From positions 11,856,704 to 11,920,703 of the forward strand of contig CM060847.1 of assembly GCA_030737835.1 (NCBI GenBank): a DNA stretch of 64,000 bases, given 5' to 3'. Both the position numbers and the translations under genes were made by a program. This document shows positions 1 through 12,021 of the stretch, one piece after another (positions within the stretch are counted from its first letter, which is position 1; each line of letters begins with the position of its first letter). This DNA is from Acorus gramineus (Eukaryota; Streptophyta; Magnoliopsida; Acorales; Acoraceae). The notes under the pieces are model-generated. The model did not search any database, was not told the DNA's origin, and was given only the letters and a program-made list of their open reading frames with translations.

Positions 1-574
1 AACATATTACATCCATCTGCTAGTAAGTAATCTCAAAACAGATTCAAGCATCCATCTCTATAAAAACAATTAGATTGGTGCAAATATTTTAAGATGCAAA
101 TTCCATAAACAAAGTTCTTTTTCTTTTCTTTTCTTTTCCTTTTTTTATGATGTAGGTCCCACCTGATTACCCCCAAAGACCAAATATTCAACTACATGTA
201 TTCTTTGTAACCCAATAGAATCAGGACCTTCAGGTTAGTTGAAAAATAACTAACAAAAATTATTGACAAAAATAGAGGCATACCCTCCAACATTAGAGTT
301 AGCTACATTTGACAATAAATATATTTGTAACTCAATGGAAAAAATAGAAGGATACTTGAATTGTGAATCAAATGTTAAAAAATACATCAATCCTTAAATT
401 AGTGCTCCAAAAAAGAGGGAATGTTTTCGGCATTTAAGCACCAAATGGGAACAATGTAAATGAATAATATACACCAAAGTCTTCCAACAACGAATAGAAG
501 CAGTCTTTCGGCATATCTTTATTATTATTATCTAGTTCAAAGAAAGATGAGGGGCCATAAAGTTGATAACATAC

Positions 575-3500
575 TCAATAACTCCACCATGCACTCCAAC
601 TGAGTATAGCTTTTCAGGCACTTGTCCCTCCAATTCATTATTGTTTAATAGCCTGAAATAGATGGAAAGATGTAATATAAGGATGATGGCAATATCATGA
701 TTCTTTGGATGGAATTCAGTCGCATGGCGAGTTACACTTTTTTATGACGGTCAACATAAAAAATTATACAAGTACATGGAATTTTCATTTTCACGTAAAT
801 AAAGTGAGAGATGCACACAAAATATTTAAAATAGTTGCATGCAAATATTATGATACAATATAACACTGCCATGCAGCCATGCGTTATTGACCAAATATGA
901 TGTTCCAAAGCCACTAGAAAGAGATTATTTAACCATCAATAGTTCACTCCAGATGTAGGATACCAATCTGGAAAATATCTTTAGAACACCAAGAAACTAC
1001 AACCAAGAGTTGACCATTACATTCTTAAAACTAATTGTGAAAGGTTTGCAAATGGCCTGCCAGATAACAAAATTTTCATAGGCTAGAACAATTGCATTGA
1101 TTCGGGACCTTGCTAAACTCCAATCTATATAGTTAAAAGCTCAAAAGATACAATCTCCTGCTAACAATAATCCTCTGCTCAGGTCAGCCCACAGATCAAA
1201 TTTCTTTTTTATAGAAAACTAATTATCAAATAGAAAAAAACAGAATGAAAGATTGGACTTTAGGATTATATAATTGAAATCATTATCAATTAGTGCACGT
1301 ACGCGAGCTGCAAACTTGAAGAGCCCAAGCTGTCCGGAATTGCCCCTGATAATTGATTATTCGATAAATCACTGGATGCAACAAAAGAAAAAAATTTCAG
1401 AACAAGAGCATGAATCAGAAATCATAAAAAGCTACTATCGAACATGGACTTTCGAAGCACTGCATGCCACACAACAAGATCTCAATTGATTGTAACACTT
1501 TAATTTTTTAAGGAAAAAAGGAATATATCTCTCAGTAATATTGTTAAAGATCTCAGTGATGTTGTAAGTCTCAGAATAAAGTCCAAACTGACTAAAACTA
1601 ATGATTTCATACTGGAGGGCTAGTAGGTGAAAAATTTGTTGCAATATATTTGTTATGTCTGTAACACCAGTTGACTTGTGGTCAATAACAGCAACTTAAT
1701 CTCATTCGCTTATAATAGAAGTTGGATTCTTTATTTTCCTTTATTGGGCAAGTGTTATTCAAGGGAAGTTGAAGTTGATGTGCATTCTTGAGTAGTAGTG
1801 TTACTGGCTAAGATGGAAAAACGAAATAAGATATCTGATAAAGAACAAAGTTTATATCCATTGGTATTGCTGTTAAAGAACTGCAAAACTAGGTCACCAA
1901 GCTTGGTTTTGGCATGTACATAGGAGTTCTATCACGTCAAACATGACATTCTTTCAAACAGTGAAAGTTCTTCACAGTAAGTGTCCTCAAGTAGATGCCC
2001 ACCTAGTATGTACAGGTTCATAATAGTAATAACAATTTAAATAAAGTGATATTAGTCAAAGGAGGGACAAGCCAATGTAAAATTAATGTAAAAATGAGAA
2101 GAAATCTACTTACAGTCTCACAAGAGATTTTTGACCCATCCCCAAAGGCAAATTTCCTCTTAAAGAGTTAGAGCTCAAGTTCCTGAAGAAAAAGAAAATT
2201 TAATGAATCTTATAACTAGATGCATGAATTTACATCACCTAACATACTCCTATTTTGACGTGAAATAGTGAGGCAGAGTAGATGAATTATCACGATTCAT
2301 ATCAAGGGATAAATAGAGTAGGATGCCTAAGCAAGAAAAACCAAACACAGTAAATGTAATGGTGGATGGAAAATACGTAATAACAAACAATAATCAGAAA
2401 AAATTGCAGAGATGAGAAAACAACCAACAGTGAATTAATTAGTGAAAACAATGTCTTATCCCAGCAAATGGGGTCAACCATGAAGCATATATCGATGAAA
2501 TTAAAATAAAAAAAAGGCTTCAAAACAAGATCAGCATAGCTTTACGATGGATTGTCCCTCTAAAGGTGATATGTAAACAGAGGATGGTTAATAAAGGTGC
2601 TTCCATGAGTCCTTGGCAGAGACAAGTAGGTAACAAAGGAGACCAACATTATTGATTACAAGGTTTAATATACAATGAAGAAGCAACTTTTTAACTACTT
2701 AACGAGGAAAGCATGTAGATGAGGAGGTATAACTATTGCGATAGCATGAATCAAAAGATTGATTGCGTGTTAAGTGTTAATTTTTCCCTAGATAAATATA
2801 CTTTTTCCCTAGATAAATATACTTATTCTAATTAATATTCATCTTTGACAATTTCCAATTGCACTCATTGTTTAGTTTTTTTTTTTTTTTTTTGAAGAAA
2901 ACACTCATTGTTTAGCTGGTAGGGCTCAGAATTTGAACAACTAATAAATCTCAACAAATCCACAATAATCTTTCAAGTATCCTAAACTAAAACCGTAAAC
3001 TTATAGTCAATTAAGTACAGCAATGGCTATATGCTGGGATATCTACAAGTCAATAAATCAAGCACGTGACCCTTGTACTGTGAATTGACTCTTTTGCCTT
3101 CTTACTGAAGATGTAAACTAGGACGACCAAAACGAGGCGGCTAGAAATAGGAGCAACAAAGACAGGTCAAAGAATGGAAATAAGAGCAAGAAGAGAAATG
3201 AGTATTGTTGGCAGATCTCATTCATGGGTGGATGTGGAGTCTGCCGCAGCATCTAACCTCTCATGAATAAGCTTCATGGCGTCGCGGTGTTCTTAATAAA
3301 AGTACATTCGGCGATGAGCTTGTGCATATTTGCAGGGATAAAAAATCAGTTAATGAAGTATGTCGTTCAGTGCATAAAATATTCAGCGAGCACCACTCCT
3401 GTATAATGTAATGAAGGGGGGATATCCACAGTGGTGGCTACCACAATAGTGTATCAATTGTATGACCTCCTAAAACATAAAGCCTCATTCTAAGCTCTGA

Positions 3501-5709
3501 TTCTGTGGATCAATTGTTGTTTTAATAAAATAATGTCAAACAAGGATTAATACTTTAAATGAATGAATGATGTGTCACAAGAATATTGTGACAATGTTGG
3601 AATATTTTCATGAAATACATGGTACTGTCAACATCTGAATTCATACAATAAACAAGTCTTAAAGTAAAATGGCTTATAGAAATAAAGAGAATTGAGGACA
3701 ACTTGATACTTACAGGCTTACCAAGTTTGATAGAAGACTTATCTGATCACTGATATAACCTTTCAGACCTTGACTTCCAAGATCCCTATTGAGGATAAAC
3801 ACTTCATCAATTTAGGAACTAACAATGACAGTCAAAAAGGCCCATGCATGCAAGTGCCTGCAATGTTAAAAATGGCATTGGAACAACACTTACAATGCTA
3901 TTTTAATACATCAAATGGCTTTCACAAACCACGATTAAATCTAAAAAATTAATTTATTCCCACTAAAAATTATATACATACATTCCTCATCAGAGTATTT
4001 CTTGTTTTACAACACAAAAGTGGCACCCAGTAAACATTATCTCACTTTGTCGGATATGTTCCATGAATATAAACCCCGTGTTTTTTTTTATGTATGCCTG
4101 TCTAATTCTTCTATTAAAATCATCTCATGAAATAAACATGAAAATGCATGTTATCCATTTAATAAACTTGCTCAAAATGGCATATATCATCAAACACAAA
4201 ACCAGCAAAGGAAAGAAGTTGTGCACTCACAATTGAGTAACAACAAGGCTTCCTGATCCATCTGGATTAGGATGGCAGGTGACCCCCTCCCAGGCATCCC
4301 AAGTCGAGGGTGCACACGGATCACCATTCCAACCCATTCTATCAGGAATCCGGAGTGAATCCTTCAGCGCCCTCATCGCAGCCACTGCGATAAAACCAAA
4401 AACAAAAAAAGACACCAATTTTCAACCCAAAGGTCAAGAACCAATGCAACACCGAAAAAGATGCAACCTTTACACTCATTTCCAAAATGCACCTTGACTA
4501 GGAACAGTCGAGAAATCCAGCGGCACCATCGCATAATTCTCAAGCCCACTGATCAACGGCGGGCCAACCACCGATACGAACTTCACGCTGAGCGACGTGG
4601 TGTTCAGCTTCTCCACCACGTAATGCCAATCGAACGCCGAGAACGCCCCGACCTCCTTATACACATCAATCCTCCTCACATTCAACCCATCCACATAGAC
4701 ATCAAACACCCTCTGCCCTGCCTCCACCACCATCGGATCGATCTCCGCGAAGTGGAACCAGATCAAGTAATCAAGCCTAGTATCCACATTCAAGAAGTAC
4801 TCAATAATCCCTCCCCCCGCCCTGCTCTCCGTGGTGACCGCGGTCTGGTAAAGCCGCATCGGGAAGTAATTGCTCGGCCGTCCAGCATTAGCAATCACAT
4901 TCGTGGTGGACAAAACCCTAACCTTCGAATTGGCGTTCCGGGACGCGGCGTCCGACTGCCACACCCGTCCGAACGGATCGACATCATTGCTAAACCCCGG
5001 TCCGAACGTGTTCGATCCGCAGGTGAACCTCCCGTAGTTGACGAGCACGAGATCGGATCCGGTGGAGGAGGAATCGTAGGAGAGAGGATCGACCTGGACG
5101 AGCTCGAGAGAGGCGATGACGGGCGGATCCGTGGCTATGCTGTAGAAGCAGACGTCGGCGACGCCGTCTTTGACGAAGGCGAAGAGATCGGAGTAGGCGC
5201 CGTCCTTGGCGACGGTCTCGGGCCAGGGGGAGCGCCAGCTGAAGACGAGGGTGCCCTCGACGGAGACGTCGAAGCTCGGGGAGCGGAGCTTGCTGTCGTA
5301 GTTGTCGTAGACGGTGAAGGTCCGCAGGTAGTAGCGGCCGGAGGGGAGGGAGGGGAGGGAGTAGCAGTTCTTCTTGCCGTAGGAGTTGGGGGGGAAGAAG
5401 CGGAGGGTGCGCTCTTGGGGTTGAGGGAAGTTGTGGGGCTCGGAGACGAGGCCGGGAGCGCCGCCGGTGTAGAAGCGGTCGGAGAGCCAGGTGCGGTTGA
5501 GGTCGCTGGTGAAGTTGTTGAGGCCGCCGCAGTCGATCAGGTACGAAGTGGCTTTGAAAACACAGAGAAGAAGACAATGTGGTTAGAAGAAGTGGAGATT
5601 GTGAGAGAGAGATGGAGAGTTGGGGATACTTACAGAAGGGGAAGGGAGGGGGTTGGGAGGAGATGAGGGGGAGGAGGAGGAGGAGGAGAGAGAGTGAGAG
5701 GAGTGACAT
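575..5709 (-). CDS. RLP4: Malectin-like/LRR receptor-like protein, RLP4 type, 3' end outside window
   Basis: I read seven exons on the minus strand: 5709-5634, 5551-4493, 4384-4231, 3785-3714, 2182-2114, 1371-1303 and 652-575, about 525 residues, all joined by GT..AG in a consistent frame. Residues 1-19 are a signal peptide (MSLLSLSLLLLLLPLISSQ). About 28-378 form a malectin-like double domain (starts SYLIDCGG; contains IWFHFAEID). Next comes the linker with WNGDPC that precedes the repeats in this family, then LRRs, one per exon, in 69-72 nt phase-2 exons (DLGSQGLKGYI, NLSSNSLRGNLP, DLSNNQLSGAIP, LLNNNELEGQVP). The last visible exon ends at VPEKLYSVGVHGGVI, a stretch typical of RLP4-like proteins just before the GLCG and membrane segment, which must lie left of base 1. 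The ATG at 5709 was preferred to one at 5814 because it starts the signal peptide directly. GC is very high in exon 2 and falls downstream. The family is a kinase-less plasma-membrane receptor; the ligand is unknown. Confidence 0.88.
2862..2915 (-). mobile_element. Tail-only retroinsertion flanked by a 14 bp target duplication
   Basis: The sequence cactcattgtttag occurs at 2862-2875 and again at 2902-2915. Between them are only 18 T and gaagaaaa. Read on the minus strand the insert is TTTTCTTC followed by A18, which matches the 3' end of the SINE copy in LPP A (ends ATTCTTC then A-tail, near 18097-18112). It is therefore best read as an extremely 5'-truncated SINE insertion in an intron of the RLP4-type gene. 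Confidence 0.7.
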
Positions 5710-5990
5710 TGTTAATGGTGGTGGTGGAGGCGGAGGAGATGGAGATGACGGCGTGATTTTGGTGAGGTTTGACTCTGAAGGGGTCGTTGAAATTTGTTTG
5801 ATCTGAAAGAGCATTATTTTAGTTGCCGTCGTCGGTGCTGATTGAGATTTTGATTGTTAAATGAGTTGCTTAACTTTAATGGAAGATTTATTTGGTAAAT
5901 AATTTTATTCGGAATCATTCATCTTAGAAAATCTGTCACTTTAAATAGTTCTGTATATTTCATTGACTTTTTACATGGGATTTCTTTAAA
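5710..5990 (-). promoter_or_regulatory. 5' UTR and proximal promoter of the RLP4-type gene
   Basis: This 281-base stretch lies between the chosen start codon and the target duplication of the transposon at 5991. On the minus strand it begins with a CT-rich, Pro-codon-like leader, as plant 5' UTRs often do. I cannot place a TATA box or a transcription start. The transposon sits within 300 bases of the start codon, so it may have displaced upstream control sequence. Confidence 0.35.
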
Positions 5991-6920
5991 GGGAAAAATC
6001 TATATAACCCTCGTGTAATTTGGCCTAAATCCATATAACCCCTTACAATCTTGATAAATTCATATAACCCCCTGTAATCATTTCACTATATTCATAAAAC
6101 CCCCTCTGTCTGCATTTCGCCCGTCTGTTTAACGGGGCAGGGGGTTATATGGATTTATGACATATTACAGGGGGTTATATGGATTTTTTTAATTTTTTTT
6201 TAATTTTTTTTACATGTGGTTTAAAAATTGGGCTGTTTAATATTTATTTTTGAATTTTTTTCAAGATATCACGCACCTTTAATTTTAATAAAAGAAAAAA
6301 GATTATTCAGATCATAAACACATACAAGATCACCCATAAAAGAGATAGAAGTAAAAAAGATATATACTTTTTCTTTTGGTATTTCAAAAAAGAACCCAAA
6401 ACTACTCCTCCACGTACAGTTTATTCCCAACAAAATTCACTCATGACACCAACACAAGAGGTGCCCCAAGATTTAATAAAAAAACATAATTCGCATTTTT
6501 GAAATTTTGTTGGTTGATGTTACACATTTTTTGTTACAAAATTCATTCTCTTTTACTTCTATCTCTTTGGTGGGTGATCTTGTATGTGTTTATAATCTGA
6601 ATAACTCTTTTTCTTTTATTAAAATTAAAGGTGCGTGGTATCTTGAAAAAAATTCAAAAGTAAATGTTAAACAGTCCAATTTTTAAATCACATGTAAAGA
6701 AAATTAAAAAAAGAAGAAGAGAAAAATCCATATAACCCCCTGTAATCTGCCATAAATCCATATAACCCCCTGCCCCGTTAAACAGATGGACGGAAGGCAG
6801 ACGGAGGGGGTTTTATGGATATAGAGGGGTGATTATAGGGGGTTATATAAATTTATGAAGATTGCAGGGAGGGTTATATGGATTTAGGCCAGATTATAGG
6901 GGGTTATATGAATTTTTCCC
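5991..6920. mobile_element. Mutator-like MITE with about 365 bp inverted arms
   Basis: The element begins gggaaaaatctatataaccc and ends with the inverted counterpart at 6920. It is flanked by a perfect 9 bp target duplication, ttctttaaa (5982-5990 and 6921-6929), the hallmark of Mutator-like transposition. The two arms pair over roughly 365 bases around a loop near 6370-6540. Each arm carries several spaced copies of a catataacccc motif about 29 bases apart. There is no transposase ORF, so it is non-autonomous. The short spurious ORFs are not genes. Confidence 0.85.
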
Positions 6921-6929
6921 TTCTTTAAA

Positions 6930-8494
6930 ACCTTCGACTCTGATGTGTCCTACCAACAAAAGTGTTTCGTATGGACTTTTGATGGATGAATCTTTAAGTT
7001 GCATGTTATAACTTAATCAATTGTTAATGTAAACATCTCATAGCAGTCTAGGTTTTCAAAGAGATTGTGAATAAATAATGTTACTCACAGTTTTTTTTCT
7101 AAACCTGTTATTAGTCTATGCTATACCTCTTCTAATGAAGCAAAAAATATGTTCTAGTAAATAATATGTATTTATTTATAAAAAAATATAAAAAAAACTA
7201 CTGTAATATATATACTTTATTAATATGAGTTAAAAAAAATTGTGTAACAATTAAGTTTGATCAATATTACTACAAAGAGGCATAGTCGCATAGATTGTCT
7301 GATTTTAAATATATAAAAAAAAAAAAACTTTCTGTGCATCTTTCATACCATAGAAAATGGAAAGAACATGTTGTGAATCTATGGAGATGTCTTGGGACAG
7401 TGGACGTTGTGAATCTATGTACTGGGTGGGTGGGGGTGTCAATAAAAGACGAGGATTTATAAAAAAAAATTATAACGGGGAATAGGAGATTTGTTGGTGG
7501 ATTACAGTGAAGGACCGACTACGACATTTCTCCAACGCATATGTCATGTGAAGTGTGAACGAATATAATAATGTGATGGGTGGGTTTGTTGGTGGTGGTT
7601 CCTACTGGTCTCGTCAACTTTTATACTTCCACTCTCTCGGTGTCTCGGGTTCATCGGCGTAACAGAGGGATGAAAGTCAAACATCTTTACTAACCTTCAT
7701 CTTGGTCTTCATTCAGACAATCATAATTTTGAGAGAAGTTGGTAGAGGACTTCCATAGGGTCACTACGTGGGAGCAGGATTTTTTTTATAACTCATGTAT
7801 ATTTTTTTTAAAATTAAATTATTATATATATATTTTTAATTTCAATGACATAAATTAAAAAATAAATATGTATAAAATGAAATAAAGATATTCATATGAA
7901 ATATATCACTGAATAATTCTAAAAGATGATTGTCATATTTTAAAATAATATGTCAAATTTTATATTGATGATTTACAAAAAAAATTTAAACGTAAATCTA
8001 ATAAGCAATGCATATATTTAAATTTGATCTTGAGGAGTTTTCATATGTTGAAAATGTTGAATGATTTATCATTATCAATCCAACAATCTCAATGAATATA
8101 ATCAAATACGTGGTGCTTTGTATTTAAGGTGCTTATTTATATCTTAAATTTTCTTTATATGTTAGTGTATCAACGAATCATTTATTTACTTTATTCGGTG
8201 TTGAATTGTTGGGTTTTGGTGATATTGAGAGGGTCTCACACTCTTTCCATTATCTTCATCATCAGTTTATTCGTGGAGTGGGTAATAAAAATAAATGGAG
8301 AGCTTGTATGGATTTTTATTGTGATTAAGAGATTTTATAGAGTTTTCATCTTCATAAAGGGGGGGAGGGGGGGGGGGTTCTTTGATTTTCTAGATATATA
8401 AAAAATGGGTTATTGTTATTGCTATTGAGTTGTGGTGCTCATGACCTATAGCCTATATGTTATGAGTCCTAATAAAAAAGATCTTACAAATAGA
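6930..8494. other. Intergenic, no gene seen
   Basis: The stretch is AT-rich with poly-A/T runs. A moderately GC-balanced part at about 7370-7780 has no long open frame and no motif I recognise. The open frame at 8129-8401 encodes hydrophobic low-complexity sequence from AT-rich DNA and a G-run, and I do not accept it as a gene. Confidence 0.5.
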
Positions 8495-8504
8495 AAAAAG
8501 AGCG

Positions 8505-8760
8505 TTGATACACTCAGTCTATTTTGTAGCCCTATACACCATGATAACGTAGTATATACTGCGCTATCAGAGTGTATGAAAATATATCATAGTGTATAGT
8601 GTAAAAAAATTATCATTTTTTCAACACGAAAAAAATACACCAGTGTATCTCAGTATATACTTCATTTCATATAACTGCTTACACTTCAATTAGAAAGTAT
8701 ATGATTTAAAAAAAAAGAAAACTAATGTGAACTGCAATTGGGGTTGTAATTGGAACAAAT
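8505..8760 (+). repeat. Interspersed repeat, gtagtatatact family, copy 1
   Basis: This stretch matches 51062-51310 nearly end to end: both begin tgatacac, share gataacgtagtatatact, then tgtatctcagtatatact and catttcatataa, and end near an imperfect acaattgggattacaat. Truncated copies lie at 11210-11377 (minus, cut by a hAT-like element) and 32365-32510 (minus). It has no coding capacity. It is probably an old non-autonomous element, but I could not find its target duplication. Confidence 0.6.
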
Positions 8761-8763
8761 ACC

Positions 8764-8802
8764 GGGGGGGGGGGGGGGGGGGGGGAGGGGGGCATGCCCC
8801 CC
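8764..8802. repeat. G22 tract followed by a 16 bp perfect palindrome
   Basis: Bases 8764-8785 are 22 consecutive G, then one A, then ggggggcatgcccccc at 8787-8802, which is its own reverse complement. The tract could form G-quadruplex structure and is a likely site of length error in sequencing. Confidence 0.85.
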
Positions 8803-8880
8803 TCGTCCCTTGGTGGCTCCTGCCACTGGGGTCACTTGTCTGGGTCATCCCTCTTTTTTTTTCTTTTCTTATTTTTGTAC

Positions 8881-9428
8881 CCCCGTTTGCGGTGTGACAT
8901 AAGGTTATTCGCCCTTGATAGCTATACTAGGATTAAAAATAATCCATGCTGAATAGGTAAATTTTTGTTTGGTTGTCTTTTCTGTTATTCTCATTGGAAA
9001 ACATAAAATTGATCTTTTTGTTGTCTGGTTCACCTTGAATAAAATAAAGATAATTGATAGATAAGAGATGGATAAAAGTTTATGACTTTTTAAATGACAA
9101 TTATACCCTTGCATAAATTATTTGTATTTAGGAATAAGTATGAGAGATTTGTGTATGATATGATAGATGTGCCAGTTTTTGAAATGTGTGCAGAGAGTGT
9201 TAGGTTAGATAAAAATTTTAAAATGACAGAAAATGATATTTTTATCCATGGACATAGATAAGCCCTGATAAACAATTCTACTATTTTCTTAGAATAGTTA
9301 TCAGACATTATCCTAACTTATCCAGGCATAGCTATCAAGGTTTATTCTTGTTAAAATAAACAGCTGTTTGGGGACTATTCTACTGTATTCTCCCCTATCA
9401 ATCGTTTATGCTCCACCCCAAACGGGGG
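8881..9428. mobile_element. MITE-like element with ccccgtttg..ggtg ends
   Basis: The left end reads ccccgtttgcggtgtgacat and the right end, inverted, reads ccccgtttggggtggagcat. The same terminal pattern (ccctgtttggggtg) bounds the MITEs inside LPP B and LPP C. The interior is AT-rich and non-coding. The short overlapping ORFs on the minus strand (8905-9308) are chance frames. No target duplication is clear because the right end merges into a G-run. Confidence 0.5.
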
Positions 9429-9519
9429 GGGGTAAGTTTTAGACTTTTGTTTTCTTTTAATAATGAAATTGAGATTGAATGTCTATCATTTTTTTCAAAA
9501 AAAATAAAAAAATTTCATA

Positions 9520-10475
9520 GTGCCTGTGCCTAGGGCCAAGTATGATCTTCCATACTGCAACTTGGTTCAAGTTGGCGAAGGAATTTTCACTGGCGATTTA
9601 CTGGAAGATTGGGAAGGGGGACAGGGTGGGGGTTTTGGTAGGATAGATGGTTATATAGGAACTCATGTTGCTGCTATCCCACGTTCAACCATGACAACGA
9701 GGATTGGGAGGACATGGTAAGTTGGAGGAGTAATGCATCTTTTAAGCCATTCTCCATCAAAGAACGTTATCGATGGTGGTATAAAGTCTTTGCAGGGTTC
9801 AACCAATGGAGAACAAAATAGTGATGATTTGGAGTTGGCACATTCCTTTGAAAATCAAGAGCTTCCTGTGGATGGCTTTCCAAGGTAGACTAATATTGAT
9901 CAAATAATATAGGAGAAAATGGAGACTGGCAGAGGAAACCTCGTGCGCACTTTGTGGATGATAGTTGGAGCACCTCTTGTTGCTTTGTCCTGCAGCAGCC
10001 CACATGTGTTAGAATAGTCCATGCAGCACATTTTGTCTTTCGGCTCATTGGAGGAGCTTTGGGTGGGAATGGAAGCAATGTCAAGGAAGGGTAATAAATC
10101 CACTCGCGTGGGTAATGCAGGTCCTCATGCCTGCTAAAGTGTGGGCTCTGTGGCAGATGAGGAACAACACTATATTCACGGGACAATACTAACTGCTTTG
10201 AAAACTTGAGAGATCTAATGATCCAATGCGCGAAGGACTGGGGCTGCCACCTTGCTAGGGCCAAATGCGTGGCGTGGGAGGGGGGGAGGTGTATACATTG
10301 AGGAGTAGGCTCCGTATTTTGCGTTGTCACATGGCCACCCTTTCCGTCCTGTCATTTCTTTTTTCTTAGCTACTAAGCTAGCGCACCCCCCCCCCCCCTA
10401 CCCATTCGGGTCTGATAACTGCTTTCATTGAATTTATAAAAAGATCTAATTTTGCTAAAAAAATAAAATAAAAAT
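9520..10475 (+). mobile_element. Degenerate LINE (L1-type) fragment with zf-RVT region
   Basis: Across frames on the plus strand the sequence encodes FSIKERYRWW, then IWSWHIPLKIKSFLWMAFQG (about 9823-9882), then RRKWRLAEETSCALCG and EHLLLLCPAAAH. This order is that of the zinc-binding domain after the reverse transcriptase of plant L1-type LINEs (W..PLK.K.FLW...C..CG...E...HL...C). Stops and frame changes interrupt it, so it is dead and 5'-truncated. The 3' end is an A-rich tail near 10455-10475. The A-rich stretch just upstream (9470-9517) looks like the tail of another insertion. Confidence 0.7.
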
Positions 10476-11209
10476 TCAAGCATGTGTTGATAGGGTGTTA
10501 TTGATTTTTTGCCCGAGGAGTGGAATGGGACCCCTGGGATGTATAACTCTTGTATAAATTTTTAATGTATAGAAGTCAAATGTACTTAATGCCCTGGTTA
10601 TAGGGTCTTGCATACCAAAAATAAAATAAATAAAAAAACACGGTTGAGGGAGGAAGGGAAAGAATCAAAGAATTGAATGTTTGGGTTCAGTTTTAGAGAT
10701 CACAATATTAGGTGTATATACAGGGCATAGTTCAATGTTTTGGGGGTAAAGATCTGGTTAATAAAAAAAAAATTGATCTAAACTAATAGGAAAAAGACAA
10801 TCTTTTCAATACTCAATCAAATGTCTTCATTTAGACATTGATATAAAATGTGTTTGATTAAAAAATATTCAAGTTTTAGGTCTCTGAAATAGAACCCTTA
10901 TTTTGTGGATAGAAATAACCATGTTATTTGTTAAAAGGGACAGTTCGCAATACAATCATGGTCTGGTTTCATATATTTTGTACCTTTCCAACGAGATATT
11001 TAATTTGTTAGTATTTTTTTACATTAAAAAAAATCAGATTCATGCACTTTATTATAATAATATATAAGATGTGATTAATATTTTTTAAAAAATCAAAACA
11101 TACATGGATTGCACTGCACATTTAATTTATCTAACATTTTCCTTGCTAAAAAGTAAAAAGGAAAATGATATGTTCAGGCTCCATTACAGTCCACAAAGAT
11201 TTTTTTTAT
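10476..11209. other. Intergenic, possible second LINE tail
   Basis: A segment ending in an A-rich tail near 10612-10640 (ggtcttgcataccaaaaata) resembles the 3' end of a plant LINE. The remainder is AT-rich with no gene. Confidence 0.3.
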
Positions 11210-11377
11210 ATATAAAAAAACATACATTCTCTAATTGAAATACATTAGTGTATTTTTTTTTCAAGTTAAAAAAATAATAAATTTTTTTGTGTCATACACT
11301 GTGATAATACAGTATATACTATGTTAACATAGCATATAAAAATTATAAAACGGACTGTAAAACAAACTAAGTGTATC
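11210..11377 (-). repeat. Interspersed repeat, gtagtatatact family, copy 2, interrupted
   Basis: Read on the minus strand this matches the copies at 8505 and 51062 (tgatacac..tagtttgttttacagtcc..gataatacagtatatact order). It breaks at the hAT-like element starting at 11378, and a few bases of its end continue after 12030 (gtgtatcagcg). The hAT-like insertion is therefore younger than this repeat. Confidence 0.55.
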
Positions 11378-12021
11378 TAGGGGTCTGCAAAGGGCCGGGC
11401 CGAGCCGGCCCGTTGAAATAGGGCCCAGGCGGGCGGGCCTGCTTGGCCAGCTGGGCAGCGGCAAAAAAAAAACAGGGCCCAGGCCCTACCCACTGGCCCT
11501 GCCTTGAACGGGCCTCATGGGCCAAGCCTAGGTTCGAGCCCACAGGCGGGCTCAAATTCTAAACATCTTATTTCTTTTGATTTTTTAATTTTAAGTTGTT
11601 CATTTGTATATAATGTTAAAATAACATAAAATTTAAAGTATAACGTTAAAAAAAATATTTATATCTATTGAATTTTCAAAATAAAAATATTAAATGAATT
11701 AATTATTTGAAAAAATAAATAACTATATGTACATAAATAGGTTGGCACCTACATAAATGTCAATAATTTGTATAATTCAACAACAATTCAAATAAAAATT
11801 ACATGTTACTCATTTATTGGATTGTCCTCCCATGGGCCTACAGGCCGGGCCAGCTGGTGGGCCTCTGGGCCAGCCCAAATGGGCTCACTTCTGGTGGGCT
11901 GCGGGCCGGGCAAGGCCCCAGAAGGGTGGCCCGATCCCGGCCCGCCTTGAATACGGGCCGGTCCGGCCGGGCCACGAACCGGGCCGGGCTTTCGGGCCGC
12001 GGGTTTTTTTTTATGACCCTA
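11378..12021. mobile_element. Non-autonomous hAT-like element with GGGCC-rich arms
   Basis: The ends are taggggtc and the inverted gaccccta-like gaccct a. An 8 bp direct repeat, agtgtatc, flanks the element at 11370-11377 and 12022-12029, which fits the hAT superfamily. The arms (about 11378-11555 and 11820-12015) are rich in GGGCC/GGCCC and partly inverted to each other. The middle is AT-rich. All open frames here (for example 11803-12215) are products of the GC-rich arms and not genes. Confidence 0.75.

Noticed and set aside
4461-5666. 401-residue open frame opposite the RLP4-type gene
   Set aside because: It is the antisense shadow of the GC-rich malectin exon; its translation is rich in Gly/Val/Glu/Arg and has no domain.
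5710-5814. Upstream in-frame ATG of the RLP4-type protein
   Set aside because: It would place 35 mostly Ser/Pro residues before the signal peptide; the ATG at 5709 begins the signal peptide directly.
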